Shown in pieces: positions 10,650-25,600 of a DNA stretch of 64,000 bases. A program made the position numbers and the translations under genes. Source of the DNA: Lagopus muta (lineage: Eukaryota; Chordata; Aves; Galliformes; Phasianidae); contig NC_064435.1 in assembly GCF_023343835.1 (NCBI RefSeq), forward strand, positions 59,169,634 to 59,233,633. Reading direction: 5' to 3'. The notes beneath the pieces are model-generated. The model did not search any database and had not been told where the DNA came from. It worked only from the letters and a program-made list of their open reading frames with translations. Each line of letters starts with the position of its first letter. The stretch's first letter is position 1.

Positions 10650-13600
10650 GTTAGTGTTCGCTTTTTGCTAATGTAGGTCTTTTTACAGCAGTCGCGCTGA
10701 AAGGTGATGCGTGGATTTTACAATGTTTACATGCTTCTGGTTGATATTGGTTTGTATGTGATAATGAGACTGAATATACTTCCAAGAAAAATCACTGTTG
10801 AGTTAAATTTTTGTGTATGCTTCAAATACTAACAAAATGAACACGCCCAGGGCAGTTGTGGCACAAAATGCCTAATGTCCATATTATTAAACCCCCATAT
10901 TCTGTAAAACACAGTGGCTGCATCCACACTGCTGTGTTAACTCTTTAACCGTCATCAGAAGTTCTTTAAATAAGAGCAATCTGATGCAGCCAGAACAGTG
11001 CCAGGGACAGCTGTAGCAATTAGCTGTGTAAGTGATCAGATTCAAACGTCCCCTCTCTCTGCTTAGTGATTAAAAAAAATATGTAGCCTGTGGAAACTGA
11101 CAGATTGGTTTGTCAAGAAAGGTGGTAAGAGATTCACTAAAACAAGTATTAATGTTAATAAACATCTAAAGGGGGGCAAATGAATGAGGCCAGGCTCTTC
11201 TCAGTGGTGTATAATGATAGGACAAGGAGTAATGGCCTTAAACTCAAATGTAGGAAGTTCTGTACTAATAGGCAGAAGAACTTCTTTACAGTAAGGGTGA
11301 TGGAGCACTGGTACAGGCTGCCCAGAGAGGTTGTGGAGTCTCCTGTGGAGATATTCAAGACTTACCTGGACTCCTAGTTGTGCGACCTGTTGTAGGGTAC
11401 CTGCTTTAGCTGGGAGTTGGACTCAGTAATCTCTTGAGGTTCCTTCCAACCCCTGCAATTCTGTGACACCAAATAACTAACAAAATAAACAAGGAAGAGA
11501 GTGAGTGACTCGAAAGAAGTGCTTGTTACTTTACTGTAACTTTACCAAATAGGCAATCATCTGAATGAGATTTTATGTGCAAGATTTATGCCTTGAGTAG
11601 CTCGAGGATGGGGAAGAGGGAAAACAAATCTTAGTATAGTTTCTGAGAATATAGTCAGGAAATAATGTGTTTAGGTGATAGCCATCTATTCTTATAAGAA
11701 ATGCTTAGTTTAAGTGATTGTAAGTGAACAGGAGGTTATTAGTAGTCATTTCTTCGAAATACAGTGACGTGGTTGGAACAGTCACTTGTGGTTTGTTTGT
11801 GGGGTGGACTTTGGAAGGACTGCACATTTTGCTGTGCCTCTGGAAGTGTGCCGTGCTTTGGTCAAGAGGGATGATTCTGGAAAATAAAAAAAGGTTGTTT
11901 GCAGACGCTCAGTAGGTGCTGGTTAAACTCTACCAACCAAAGGTTACTGAAGGATTTAGCCACTGCTGGGGCATGCTCGAAAGGAAACTTCTTAGCTCAT
12001 TCCTAGATGAAAAGTTGTGAAGAAGTACATTGGGATGGAAGTTGACAGTGCAGAAGTGACTGACCATGAGAAGATAGAAAAAACTGAGACAGAGTTTTTT
12101 CTGCATGGAGGCAGAGTTCTGTAGGTTCAAACAAACAAACAAAAAACAACAACAAAACAACAAAAAAAACCCCACCCTCACTTATTTAGCATCCATAAGC
12201 TCCCTACCAAAGGGCTTCCTATGGCTTTGAATGCTGTAATGAGAAACAGAGATGTGATTAGTGTGAGGGATGGTGCTGAGAGCTGCCGCATTTAGCAGCA
12301 GCACCTAGCTGGTGAGGAGGGGTGGGCAGCTACTTGTTGATGCTACTGGAAATCTCTTAGGTATTTAAACAAGGAATAATTACGCTGTATCTAGCCAGAT
12401 AGAGTTACCATGGTGTCAGGAAAGGGGTGAAATACATTCCACTTAATTCAGCCTTGTGTTGATCAACTGGCATTTTTACTGGCCCAGCAACTGAAATGAG
12501 TTAAGCATTCCTGTTCTGCAGACAGAAGGGGAATCTTTATAAGGATGATTTTCTGTGTCTAGAAGAAAATTCAGAAAATAGTAGCACTGAGGATGAAATG
12601 AGGTTTTAGATTAGTTGTGATTTAACACTTTGTTTGAAGCGCTGCCAGAGAAGCTCATTCTTAGCCACAATTTAATTATAGGAAATACAAACCAGTGTTC
12701 TTGTGATGGCATTGGTTGGCCTCATTAAAATACCATGCTTATTGAGTAGTTTATATTTTAATGTACAAATCTGATGCAATCTAAAAGTATTTGGGACATT
12801 TCTTGATCTTATTTAGATTACTGACAGAACAGATCATTCACACTGATGTAATCAACTTAAGAAATTTGTGTATTGAACAATTCTTAAATATTTGTAAACT
12901 AATCTTAAAATTAAGTTAAGTGCATTTCCTCCAGAACATTTCTTTTACGGAAGCCAAAAGCTAGAGCAACATTTAGTACAGGTTTGTCTTTCTTCAGACT
13001 AACATTAATAAAAAAATTGTGCATCTTTAGACTATGCAAGTCTTGGCAGATTTGGTATTTGAATTATTACTAAGTAGAATTACTAGATACAAGTAACTAC
13101 TGATAAAACTTCTAAGTAAACACTTGGCAACTGTGTCAGGAGCTATTGAGCAGTGTTGACAATGTCAGAACTCTGTACTGATAAGAAATACAACGTAAAG
13201 CTTTATGAGAAGTAATACATCCAAGTATGAAACTAGTCTCTGAATGCCTTATCCTTTGAAAAGTCCACACGTAGGGTAATGTTCTTAAAATTTGGAAGTT
13301 TCTTTATTTTTTAAACACTTACCAAGCTGTAAGAACTATTACTATTCCAAACTTCACATTTTTGACAGCTTTACGAGAGCACAAGAATAAAAATACATCA
13401 AAGCTGCATTTGAAATCTTTTCCTCAAGTAAGTTTTAGATTATTAGAACTCTAGCAATAGTTTGGTTGAAATACTTCCATAGTGATTTACACTTGTATAT
13501 CTTTTATATGCATTTCAGCCCATAATGAATGTGTTACAGTATTTCTGCATGCTGTCGGCATCAGCAGCTTAAGTGGTTTTCTCAAAAATATTTTTTTGTA

Positions 13601-16600
13601 AATTTAACTTTCAGTGATGCAAACCAAATATCCCTGGGGGTTAAAGGATAATTTTGTAGAATCTAGTCTTGTTTATTTTACAGGCTACTTTTAAGCAAAA
13701 ATCACTAATTATGTCAAATTGCTTAGAGCAGCAAAATTATTTACTTATGATGAAGCCAATATCTCTAACCTCATTTCATGAATATTGATTTAAACCTGAG
13801 GTTCCAGAGATAGTCCAAACAATTAATCTACTAAATCACTGTTTGAAGAAACTATAAAATCAATATATAATGAAATGTGACCTTGAGTACACCTTTCCAA
13901 GGGAAGTGCATACCATAAATCCGCCATCATAGTATTGCTTTTCAAAGATGACCGTGAAACACTGTTTTGAGTCCAGTGTTTCATATGTGAGTTCCTAAAG
14001 ACTTAAAAATTAAGTTGGTAATCTATGCTTGTGGGTTTTAAAAATCATTTTCCTTATCTTTTTTTTCTTTTTTTCTTTTTTTACCTTAAGATTTCTTGTT
14101 TTCTTTCACTCTGAAATAGGGAATAAAATGCATGCTTATCCAAAGGAGCTTCAAATTTGTTCATTCCTGTCTGGTGAGAGAAAGATGGGGGTTTTGGCAT
14201 GCTATCCTGAACTTTGCTGGGGAGGATTAACAGTCCCTAAGGAAAAAAAAACACACAAAAAAAGAATTAGTGTAAACCATAGCAATCTTTTCTCAGTTGC
14301 GCTCAATTAAAGTAGTTTGTGAAACACTTGTTCTCTTTGACATGAGCCTGCTGACATGGTGAGATGATGGATGAAGGAGAAGTGACACAAAATGAGGAGC
14401 ACAGTCTTAACTGAGTCTTAACTGCTGGCTTCATCCCAGTGTATACATTTGCCTAAGACTTCTATTATTCAAATCGACATTAATTAAGATTTAGCCTGCT
14501 ACTAAAATGAATGCAGAAGGCATTCTGAAGAGTTTTGAGTTTTTTCCATGTCTAGTAAATACTTTCTGGAAGAAATGGAATGGATTCAAAACATAAACCT
14601 GAAAGTCTTTTTAAGACAGTCTTTGAAGGAGAAAAAGTCAAGCAGGCAAAGAGACTGAGTGTATGTAACTTTATGTTTTGTATTTCTGATGTGGAGTGTA
14701 ACTATTTGGCTGTTTTTCTGGCACAAAAATTTTATTTGGCACAAATTAAATATGTGAGTATTCTGTCAGCATTTTTATTTGTGGACCTCAGTTTTATGTG
14801 TATTTCTTAATGCTATATGGAAGTAATACCTGTGTTCAAAGTTTGCTGTGTCTTGTCCCTGAGCCCAACAAGGTGAACATTGGCAGTAGTACGGCCTACT
14901 TTCTGATGGGCAACAAAGGTGGGCCAATGAGGAAGAGTTCTCTGGCAACACAAATGTCATTGCTCTGCATGTATTCAGTCATGATGTTGTTTGAGGCCAT
15001 ACGTTTGCTGGGCGTTTCTGGAAATGGTGAAAAGCAAGAAGGGTTTCCTAAGGAATTATTTTTCTTCTTAATTGGAAAACATTTTTAATATTGAGAATGT
15101 GAACATTGTAATGCAGTCAATTGAAACTGAAAATAAATATAATTTTTTTTTTTCCCAAACCCTTCTTGTTTCATTCTCAGAAGTACTTGTTACTTCTTCA
15201 GGGACGACTGAACTGGAAGGCCCAATGCTGATCCAGGCTTTTAGTGAATTTTATTTTAAAGAGTAATGGCTATAATTTTAATAGTGTAATAATTTATGCA
15301 GAAGTTGCTTGTTTTCAAAAAAAAACAATTTTAATATGACTTAACTGAGTGTTAAGTGTTTTCTCTTTGAAAGCACTTCAAAATTGTAACATGAAGGAAC
15401 AGTTTTCTCTGAATATGAGTAACTTCTTGTTTCTTGGCATGTTTTAGCAAACAGTAATGTGCAATCCTCATTACCCTGGCCTCTGTAACCAGAGAGATAA
15501 TCAATAAAATATGCACATAGTAGATAAGATGGTATTTTAATTAGCACCAAAGCATATTAGGAAACTGGGGAGTTAAAATTTACGTAAAAGTACATCAAAA
15601 ATAGTGATAAATATTTTGTTATTTAAACAATTGAAAAGAGCATCCTAATATTGTCTAGCATTTTAAATCTCTCCTTTGATGATTTCATCACCTGTTCCAG
15701 GATTCGTAACTTCTGCTTTTCTGTTGTTTTACTTGGGGCATTCTCTGCTTTGGTCATGTGTGTTACTCAGGTCAACAGGCAGTAGCAGGGATTGATACAT
15801 TTTAATAATGAAAGGTTTGTATGTCTTGATATGCAGTGATTTTTGCAAAACTTGCATTTAGCTAATGGAGTAATGACCTCTGGTCTGTCCAGTGTAAAGT
15901 GCTATGTGGATTGTTTCCCATCACAACACCATGGAGCTTCAGACAGGTGCCAGGTTTGCCTTGGTGATCACTGCAACTGTGTAACTACATAGAAAAAATG
16001 GAAAGCGTAAATGTAAACAGTAGTGTTGTGTAATGAGTGTGGTTCTCAGTGTAAATAATATCACATACCTTGGTGTCCTATGTGACCAGTCCCCACCCCT
16101 TGCTTCCTTTTTCCTTGCTCTTCCCTTCCTTTTACTGACCACCAAGTGATTTATGCCACAGCAGCATTGGGACACTGCTGTATTTCTTTGCCGTTAAGAA
16201 CCGATGCCAAAACCTGGATTATCTGCAATTCAATGAAAAATATGTTGTGCAAAATTATCCACAAAATACATTGCCATTTAATTCTCTGATTTTGCAGCAG
16301 AAATGCCTATGACTCAGCTTTTTTTTTTATTATTATTATTACTGTTAATTTGGGAAAATTAAAGAGGTTTCCTTTTTCTGCTTAGCCACGTGGGGAAGGG
16401 AAAAAGCAATTATATGGAGTATTTTTTCTTTCTTTTAGTATCAAAGATGCAGACTCTGGGACAGACTGCATGAAGAGCACATTAATGCAGGACGAACAGT
16501 TCAGGTAAGGACAATAAAATCATAGTGATGTTAATGGAAATGAATCACATATATAACTCCTGATGCCTTAGGGGCAGATCTTTACAGAGAAGTATATTTT

Positions 16601-19600
16601 ACAGAGGGATTTGCCTGAAATACTGTTTTGCTTTGTTTTCTTTAAAAGGTTAGGGATTTCCTAATTTTGTCCTATGAGGCAAATACAGTCAGAAATGTTT
16701 TGAAGCAGGTGGGATGGCATGTCAGTGGGAATATTCAGAGTTCTTGAACAAATAACTTCTAGTCATTTTTTCAAGATCTTGTATTAAATTATTTTGTGTA
16801 CATTTACGGTGAGCTTTTTTTTGATACTGTGTATGATTTCAAGTGCATAGGTGACTGCTGATATCCCAACTAGTATTTGCATGCAGCTTTATGTAAAGTG
16901 GGGGTGGGAGACTGGCATTTTGTGAACTATCCTATTACATGAGTGAGTTAGAAAATAGTGAGATAATGAGACAGTGTTAATTCTGAAGCATGGTTTCAGA
17001 CCAAACATGGAACATCTACACTACTAGTTTGATGTGCATATTTTTTATTACATGCATCATATTTTCAAAGGATGAAGCACCAGACCCATTTGTCTGCATG
17101 GTATCATCTCATTGCCTTTGTGCATAATCAACCATAACTCAGCACAGAAGGAATCTCATATCTGCTTTTCAAAAAAATAGAAAACATGTCCTGATGAAAA
17201 TGGGTGCCAAAGGTAATGCCAAGCATTGGTAGTACACAGCCACAGTAGACTGCAGAAAAACACAAAGGCCAGATCTTCACAAGTTTTGCTGATGCAGGTA
17301 CAGCAGCTAGTACTGGCAGAACTGGTAACAGACCGATCTTAGCCAGCAGGAAAGGCATCCTGTGTTGATTTTACAGTTGTTTTTCAGAGCAGGGACAAGA
17401 CTTTGTTGCTGGACCAAACCTTTTGTAACCTATCCTGCATCGAGCAGGCTTTGCCAGTGGGGATGGCACAATCCTAAAACATCATATTTTAAAATTTTAA
17501 AATACTATGCTTATTGCAATGCTTTCCTGACACCTGTGGATAGTTGGGCCAGACTAAAAATGGAAAAGGAAAAAAAAACTCGGAAAGAACTTTATTGTAA
17601 TCAAACAACAGCACTAGGCAGAAGGCAGAGCTAGAGTTACCTTTTTTTGAGGAATAGAAGGTATTTATGAGCTTTTTTAATCATTCTGTAAATGATTAGA
17701 AGTTATATGTGAAATCCACTGGATTTTTCTTTTAGATTTGAGTGCTCATGGTTTTCCCTAAGCATTTTTGACATTTGAGCATAAAATAAGTTTATTCCTC
17801 GTAGCATTAAAAAAGGATGCCAAAGGGATTTGCAAAATCAGTCCTGTTCAGGTGTTTGCTTGTGTCTGTGCTGTAATCTATGTTCACATCTGTGAAGGGT
17901 AAGAGAGGCTTCTCTTGGGGCACCTGATGTTCAGTGTCATTTGTCTACCATGATAAAAGTATCAAAAATTACAGAAACAGCAGTCATGTTGAGGATGTTG
18001 TTTTTAACCACGTTGACATCTCTTAGTAATAAAATATCATACTTATCTCTAGAAATATTTATGTTTGGCTTGGGCCTAAAGCCCATGGTTTTCACTTTCA
18101 GTCAGAATAAATTTTCTTCCTTTTTATTTAGTCTTTACTTCTTATAGGTCAGGATGCAAGTTGTGCATCAAGCTGGTCACATTCAGATACCCAGAGGGCC
18201 AAATAAGGATCTGGATCTGGATCTGCAAGAAGTGTAGAGTAGCTCTCTATTTTAATTAAATAGTTAGTAGTCTGGATTAGTTGATAATAAATTATATGAC
18301 ATGTAGAATGTGTTTGCTGTAAGCTGTTTAAATGTTTACCAATGGACTTGTGATCTGTTTGTTTGCGAAGAAATCAGATTAATTATTGTGATACCAAATG
18401 TTCTCCGCAGCACACACTTTGCTCTCAGAATTAGATGTTGTAAAAATACATTAGGAATCCCTAAGTCAATATTGACCCAAGGCATCCGCCACAGGTTTTA
18501 GACAAATATATGCACAGCCACTCTACATTTAATCCATGTGCACATAATTAGCCATTTTTCTGAATTTTCAGTTTACCCAGAATAATTACTTCTGTTTTAA
18601 GTTTGATGATGGTCAAAATTCTAATAGAAGTGTAGATGAGCATAAGTGTATACCTCTTCTTTCTGGTGACTGAATGCCACAGGAAAAACTTTTAAAAAGG
18701 AAAGTGAGGAAATGGAAAACCTGTGTGGGGCATGAAGACGCCCTGAGAAAACAACTCTTGTATGCGCAATTGTTTATGGTGTCAATGAAGGGTCATGTAA
18801 AACCAGTTCATTGTTGCAGCCTGTTGCTGTCTGTAGGGTACATATAGCCATAATTTAGAGTTTATTTGACCTATACCAGGAAATTTTTACCATATATTCT
18901 TTGTAACAATACTTGGAATGAAGTGCAGAGAAAGTAAATGATGACAAGAGTACATTTACACAGCTAAGCTATTGTAATACTTCCTTAAAAATTTCATTTA
19001 TGTTTGAGAGAAGTTTGGATGTTGGCTTTATTTAGAGGTGCTATTTGGTTCTTAAACTGAAACAATGTGCAGAATGGAAGGAGTGTTGAATGACACAAAG
19101 AAGATAGGAGATAAAAAAGGGAGTGATTCATTGGAGGTGGCAGATCATATGGCTTCCATGTACTATTTCAGCATAAATCATTTAAAGTCCAAATTGTTGG
19201 AAGTAGTGTATGACATTACACTTAATAAAGAAGAAAAAGAGAATAATGATGGCAGAGATTGAATGTAATACTGGCTTGATGACAACGATTCATTTAGTTG
19301 GTGGCACTGGGAGCTGCGTAGGAAGCATAAGTGAAATGCTGGAGTTTCTATGTGCTCTAGGATATAATATCGCTGAGGGTGAGAGTCTGAGGCAGGTACT
19401 TCCATGGAGAATGTTAAAGTAGCTGCTGTTGCCTTAGATAGTACTGGAGCTTCAGGATCATTTTATATTTGTGACTTTGGTCTTTTCCACACAACATGAG
19501 GTATCTCCACCAGTTCTGGAAGAGTTTGAAGTTCTATCTCCTTTTCAAGGGCTTTGGCCTCCTCACACTCCACTGACATTTATGTAAGGTGGGGCCATGC

Positions 19601-22600
19601 AGACACAGTGTTTATCCTGGTGTCAGAACCTCTTCTTGGGTCAACACTGAAGCACTGCGATGTACCTCAGGCTCTTTGTAACTACGTCTTTCCATTGTGC
19701 TGTTATTTGCCCTTGGCCCAGGCTCAGTGCCATAACGTGGCAGTGCAGGTCACCATGCGTGTTTGCCTGCAGTTGCATGGAAATTTCACTGTTTCTTTTT
19801 TTTTTTTTCCCCACCAGTTATTTGTTCTCAAATGTCATGAAGTCCTGCACACAAGAGACTGGTGTAGCTGGTACAGTGTTTCTGGTAATGTTCACACAAC
19901 GTAGCATCCTGGTGGATCTCTTACCTCCAAATCTGTGTACAGTTTGGAAAAACCAGGCTCCTTTGTGTCCCTACCTCAGTTCTGTGCCCATTTATGAAGA
20001 GTGAACCTTATCCCAATAAAGTCCCCTGAGACCTAGGGATGAAAGCATTACATAATAGCCATGTAATATTATTTCTGTTGTATAACAAGTGGCGTAAAGC
20101 TGCGAGGGGCTCAGGGATTCTGTTGGAGAGGACAGGATTAGAATGTATAATGATGTTGAGATCAATCTGATTTTGGATAGTGACAAAGACAGTCATTAGA
20201 CAGGAATCACTGACAGCGTAAATGCAGCATGTGAAGCTCTTCAGATAGGTGCTCTATAGGTAAGAGCTTGTGGGACACGAAATAAAAGTAGGCCTGCAGT
20301 GTGATTGTGACAGTGATTAAAAAAAGCACCAAATAACAACATGAGATATATAAGCCAGAGAGCAGTCAGTGTGCAATATCGTGTAGTCTGTGGTCAGCAT
20401 TAGTAGGATCCCAGGACTTCTGCAGTTTGGACACCACTCTTTTATAGAGGCTGTGGACATGTTAGGGAGCATTCAGGGAGAGCAATGAAAATGAAAATGG
20501 AAATGGAACTTATTTGGAAAGGCACAAAAATTACTATTTTTTGTTTGAGAAGTGTCTGACAATGGCATGTTATCCACTTGCAGGCTTGAAAGATTGCTGC
20601 ACAGAAAACAGGCTGTGCTTTCCTGTGCATTTCTGTTAGATATGAGAAAAAACTGTGGCAATTAGGATAATGAAATCCTACAGTATTGTATCAAGAAGGC
20701 TGTAGCTCTTCATAAAGAAGTCTTTTGGAAACCAAATTAGATAAGTAGGTATCAAAAATGAAATAATGACAACAGATCACTCTTTGAAGGGATGATTTCA
20801 CAAAGAGTTTGCCAGCTTTATCCTACGTTTTTTTTGTGAGAAAGCCATTTGAAACAAAGAGTTGTTTTGTTCTGCTTTGTTTTTTCAACGCTAACAGACC
20901 AGAATTCCATACGTTATGAAGAAAAATTCTGAGACTTTTAGGCTGAATTTGGTGAATTCAGAACTGAGGAGTTTGCATGAATGAGAACAGCGTTGTGTGT
21001 TGCCTTCCTTGCTGTCCTGTGAAAATTATTATGAAAAGAAGTCACAGCCATTTGCATTTCTGTAGCATTTATTAGGGGTTACACCCTGGTGAGCTCCTGA
21101 GATGCATCTCCTCACAGCAGGGCTTAGGGCCCTTGCTAGGCTGATTCCATTTAGCTTGTTTAATTGACAATAAATTGAATGAGAGTCATTTCCAAATCCA
21201 CAGACCAAGAGGTACTACAACTACATTTCACCAAATATGCAAATGCCATTATTTGATTCCTCTGTCTTCTTTCTCGCAAATATTTATCTTTGATCAGCAA
21301 TATAATAATGTGCAGTGAAACTAAGGATTAGACTTAGCCATGCCTTGGAGTTTCTGTCTCTTGAAGCTTCTGTTCAAGATTTTGAAAACTCGAGCACCTT
21401 TGGTCATTGTACAGTAACTGGGTCTCTACTACAAGGCAGACATGGGCCTGACACAGTGGTCCAAAGGAAGGCTGGAGCACCTCTCCTAGGAAGACAGGCT
21501 GAAGGTGCTGGGCTTGTTGATCCTGTAGAGGCTCCGGGGAGATCTCATTGAGGTCTTTGAATATACAAAGGGAGCTTATAAGAAAGATGGAGAAAGACTC
21601 TTTACCAGGATGAGGGGCAACAATTTTAAATTGAACAAGCGTAGATTTAAATTGGATATATGACAAAATTCTTGATAATGATTGACGAGACACAGGCACA
21701 AGCTACTCAGAGAAGCTGTGGATACCTCATTCCAGAAAGTGTTCAAGGCCAGACTGGATGGGGCTTTGAGCAATCTGATCTAGCGGGAGGTTTCCCTGCC
21801 CACGGCTGGGGATTGGAACAAGATGGTCTGTAAGGTTCCTTCCAATCCAAGCCATTCTGTTCATCATACTCATGCTTTTGCTATACTAGTAATTTGCTCT
21901 AGCTGTACTTACAGTGCTGTAAATCCCTTACAGAGATATGTCTTAATTCCAACTGGGAAACTTTCCTTTTTAAGAAGCTGCTTGGAAGCATTATTAACTC
22001 GCACCAAACTCATTGTTGACACTGTTTCTTACAGGCTGCTTGGCTGCTAAACAACAGGTTTTTGTTTGGCTTACCATTTTCTGTTTCCATTAAAGCCAAA
22101 GTCAGGATAGTATCTTTATTCCTGAAACAGAACAGCATGATCACCTTCTCTCAGTCCTCGGTGTCTGGTTCCTGCAAACTAAATAATGAAATGTTGCATC
22201 TAGATAGTCCTATTTGGTCTTTTAAGTTGCATTCATTACATCCAAGGTTTTATAAAATGAGAATTTTGGCATGGGGTGGACTGTGACAATAATAGCATTC
22301 TCCCTTTTTCAGTCTCTTGGGGAGATCACAGGAGATAGATTAAGATGAGTGTATATAGAAAATTATTGCACTATGTTTCTAATTTTACTTGATATCTTGC
22401 AAAATTATTTATTGTATTCATCTCCCTATTTATTTTTTTTGTTGATTACTGTTTTTACCTAGGGTTAATCTTAAATAATGTAGCCTAAATTGACTGGTAA
22501 TAGTATTAATTTAAACATACAATAGAATATTCTCGTATTAATTTGACAAATGATTTTTATGAATCAGTAGTTCTTTGGTTGCCTAACGTGTCTCATACAG

Positions 22601-25600
22601 CATTACTTGAATTTGTTGTTGAATTATTTTCCTTCTCTAATTATAATTCTATTATTCTTTTCAAGCACATTAAAAATGTTAGTTCTGCTGGTGTGTATAA
22701 ATAAAATAAGTTCCAATTACTTCCTGCTTTTTCAGGTATGCAAGATTGCTTTCCTAAGGCATTATTGCCTGAACCTGGTTTCTGTTATTGAAAAAAAAAA
22801 ACCACCTTTATTTCCCTAACCACTCCCTGGTGTTAATCCATTCTTTTGTTCTGCTATGAGAAGAATATTTAAAACAGTTGGTAAATAGTGGAATGAATAA
22901 TATAAATCACTGTATCTCCTTATAATGTAATGCAACAAATATAGTTTTTATTGAAGTCTTATTTAAAAAAAAAACAAAAACATAAAAACTGTGCCCTAAA
23001 ACAATGAGTAGTATAATTTGGGCTATCAATTTCTTTTGTTCATTTTTTAGAGAAAGAGAAGTTGCATGCATTTCCAGATTTTAAATGCCTAAGCAATGAA
23101 ATTTTTGCCCTAGACAAAAATTTATGTCACAGGAGATGCCTGCGTTCGGGTTATTCTTGCTAGCTGAGAGTAGTTCCTGTCCACTTTAAACCCTTGCAAT
23201 TAGATATATTTCTGTATCTTACTAATTCTTCTCATTTGTGCATAAAGATATCTTTACAAAATAAAAATGATAATTTGGAAAAACTGAGGATCACAAATGA
23301 TTGCAGCCTGAAGTGCATTAATCACCACAGTTGCTTATTATTTAAAAAACAAAAACAACAGCAACAATAAAAACACAGGTTCTAAGAAGCAGTCACTTTA
23401 TTTAGTAGCATCTTGACTTTATGCGACCTATGTAAATATTTTGGCAAACCAGTCACAGATACCAAAATAATGTCAATAATTGCAAAGTGAATTAGGTGAA
23501 CTGTGAACCCCCAACACCAGAAGGAAGTGGAGTTGTGGGAGCAGGTCCAGAGGAGGGCCATGAAGATGATGAGAGGGCTGGAGCACCTCCCATACGAGGA
23601 CAGGCTGAGAGAGCTGGGGCTCTTCTGTCTGGAGGAGAGAAGACACCAGAAGTATCTTAAAGCAGCCTTCCAGTGCCTAAAGGGGGCTACAGGAAAGCTG
23701 GGGAGGGACATTTTATAAGGGCATGTAGTGACAGGACAAGGGGAAATGGTTTAGAATGGAAGAGGGCAGATTTAGACTAGTCATCAGGAAGAAATTCTTT
23801 ACTGTGCGGGTGGTGAGACACTGGAACAGGTTGCACAGTGAGGCTGTGGATGCCCCCTCCCTGGAAGCATTGAAGGCCAGGCTGGATGGGGCTCTGAGCA
23901 ACCTGGTCTAGAGGGAGGTGTCCCTGCCTACAGCAGGGGGTTGGAACTAGGTGATCTTAAAGGTCCCTTCCAACCCAAACCATTCTATCATCATTTAAAT
24001 ATCTTAGTTGAAACTCTAAACAAAAGCGGCCTGACTCTTAACTTGGAGAAGTGGATGAAGTTGACAACAAGGAAACAAAAATATTGATGGGGATGACGTA
24101 AATAAATATTTCTCCCTTGTTTTGTGGTTGGCTGATACTACAGAAGGAGGTAATAGGTGCCACCTCTTCCTTGATACTCGGTTCTTACTCTTCTGGAGCC
24201 GATGGCTTAATTGCTGTTACAGAAGATAGGACACTTACTGAAAGATTCTGACCAGTACATCTACTCCATGCACTGTGTGCACAAACTGTTGTTTTTTCTC
24301 CAAATTCCATTGAAGAGGGAATTACTGCCACCATTTCTGTTTTATTTTAGAAAATGGAGTGATGTTGCGTAAGAAAATATGAAAAATACAACAGGCGTAA
24401 CAAACTGGTTATGATCTAGTAGTGCTTCCAAGTGAATTGCACTCAGAAGTAGTTTCAGTGAAGTAGAATACTTACAGTGGTGACTTACAAAGAGTAGGAG
24501 ATTGGCCATTCGTTCAAAATGGCAGGCTTTAAGTTGTGGCATGTGAAGCAAGGACTTCTTTGCAGAGTTTTATAGGGTGACTTTTTCCATTAGGAGCAGT
24601 CTTTGTTAAGTGAATCAAAAGCATTCAAAGAATGCAGGCTGGAGAGAAGAATGGATCTAAAGGAGAGGTGGCCAAGAACAAAAAAGTTCTTTTGAAGTAG
24701 GGACTTTTAGAGGTTTTATTTCTCTTAGTCTATGAAAACTTAGAAATGGCACTTTTTGTGATCGCTTAGAAAATGTAATTGATCAAATGACTGTTACTTC
24801 CTAACCACAGAAGGTGTTAAATATATTAAAACTGTTACAGCAACTTCGAGCCAATATGAGAGAGATGGAAAAACTTTGTTTGCGAGTCCGACAGGAAGAC
24901 ATCCCAGTTCTGCAACGGATGATAAATCCAGTGAAAGATGAAGCTTCATCTGCCATAAAACACTTCCTGCAGCTCCATTCTGAATCTGCAGAAGAACTTA
25001 AAAGGCAACTAGAAGGACAGGAAGATGCCTCCTTAACCAGATCTGCAACTGTGGGAGGAGGTAGTAGAATTTCATGTCTGTATCTATTGTATCTATATCG
25101 TTGTGTCCATTCAGCACTTTTGACTAGATATAAATGAAAGAAACTAAAGAGATTTCAGTTGAATAACAATTGTTAATTCAGAAGTGGATTTTCTTCCCCT
25201 GTGCCACGCTTTTATTACCCACTACTGAGTTTTGATAAGTAGTTGAGTATCTTAGAAAGAGAGCAGGTGTGGCCTTCCATGAGAAAGAGAATACCTCTTT
25301 CTTTAGCGTTCGATCTTGGTAACAGACAAAAAGCAGAAAATATTATAAATCCATTTAAGTTAAAGATTTTGCAAATGCGCTGTAGCATGCAAGGAGTCAG
25401 ATGTTGGCTGTTTTTCCTTCCTTTCTACACAAAATAGATTCTCATTCTCTTGTACTATTCTGCCTCCAGGGGAAATACTTACTCTGCTGTGGCATTAGCC
25501 AGCATTCTCTACTATTAATCTGTGAGAAAGTTGATTTTATCAGTTATATCCTTCTACATAATAGTAATTAGATTTATTACTTCAGTAGCAGCGTTGTTTA

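Larger units (their letters stand above)
10650..16438 (+). other. STX17: STX17 intron 2
   Basis: This 5.8-kb intron contains one CR1 copy (11,157-11,468), an A-rich tract at 12,128-12,172, T-rich runs near 14,060 and a short ATT repeat at 16,328-16,341. The remainder is unremarkable AT-rich DNA with no exon I can support. Confidence 0.8.
16505..24840 (+). other. STX17: STX17 intron 3
   Basis: The longest STX17 intron here (8.3 kb) carries two plus-oriented CR1 copies (21,432-21,862 and 23,497-23,995), a triple GGATCT repeat at 18,208-18,225 and several A- or T-rich runs. The last 30 bases (24,811-24,840) may be exonic in some transcripts; see the alternative acceptor entry. Confidence 0.8.
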
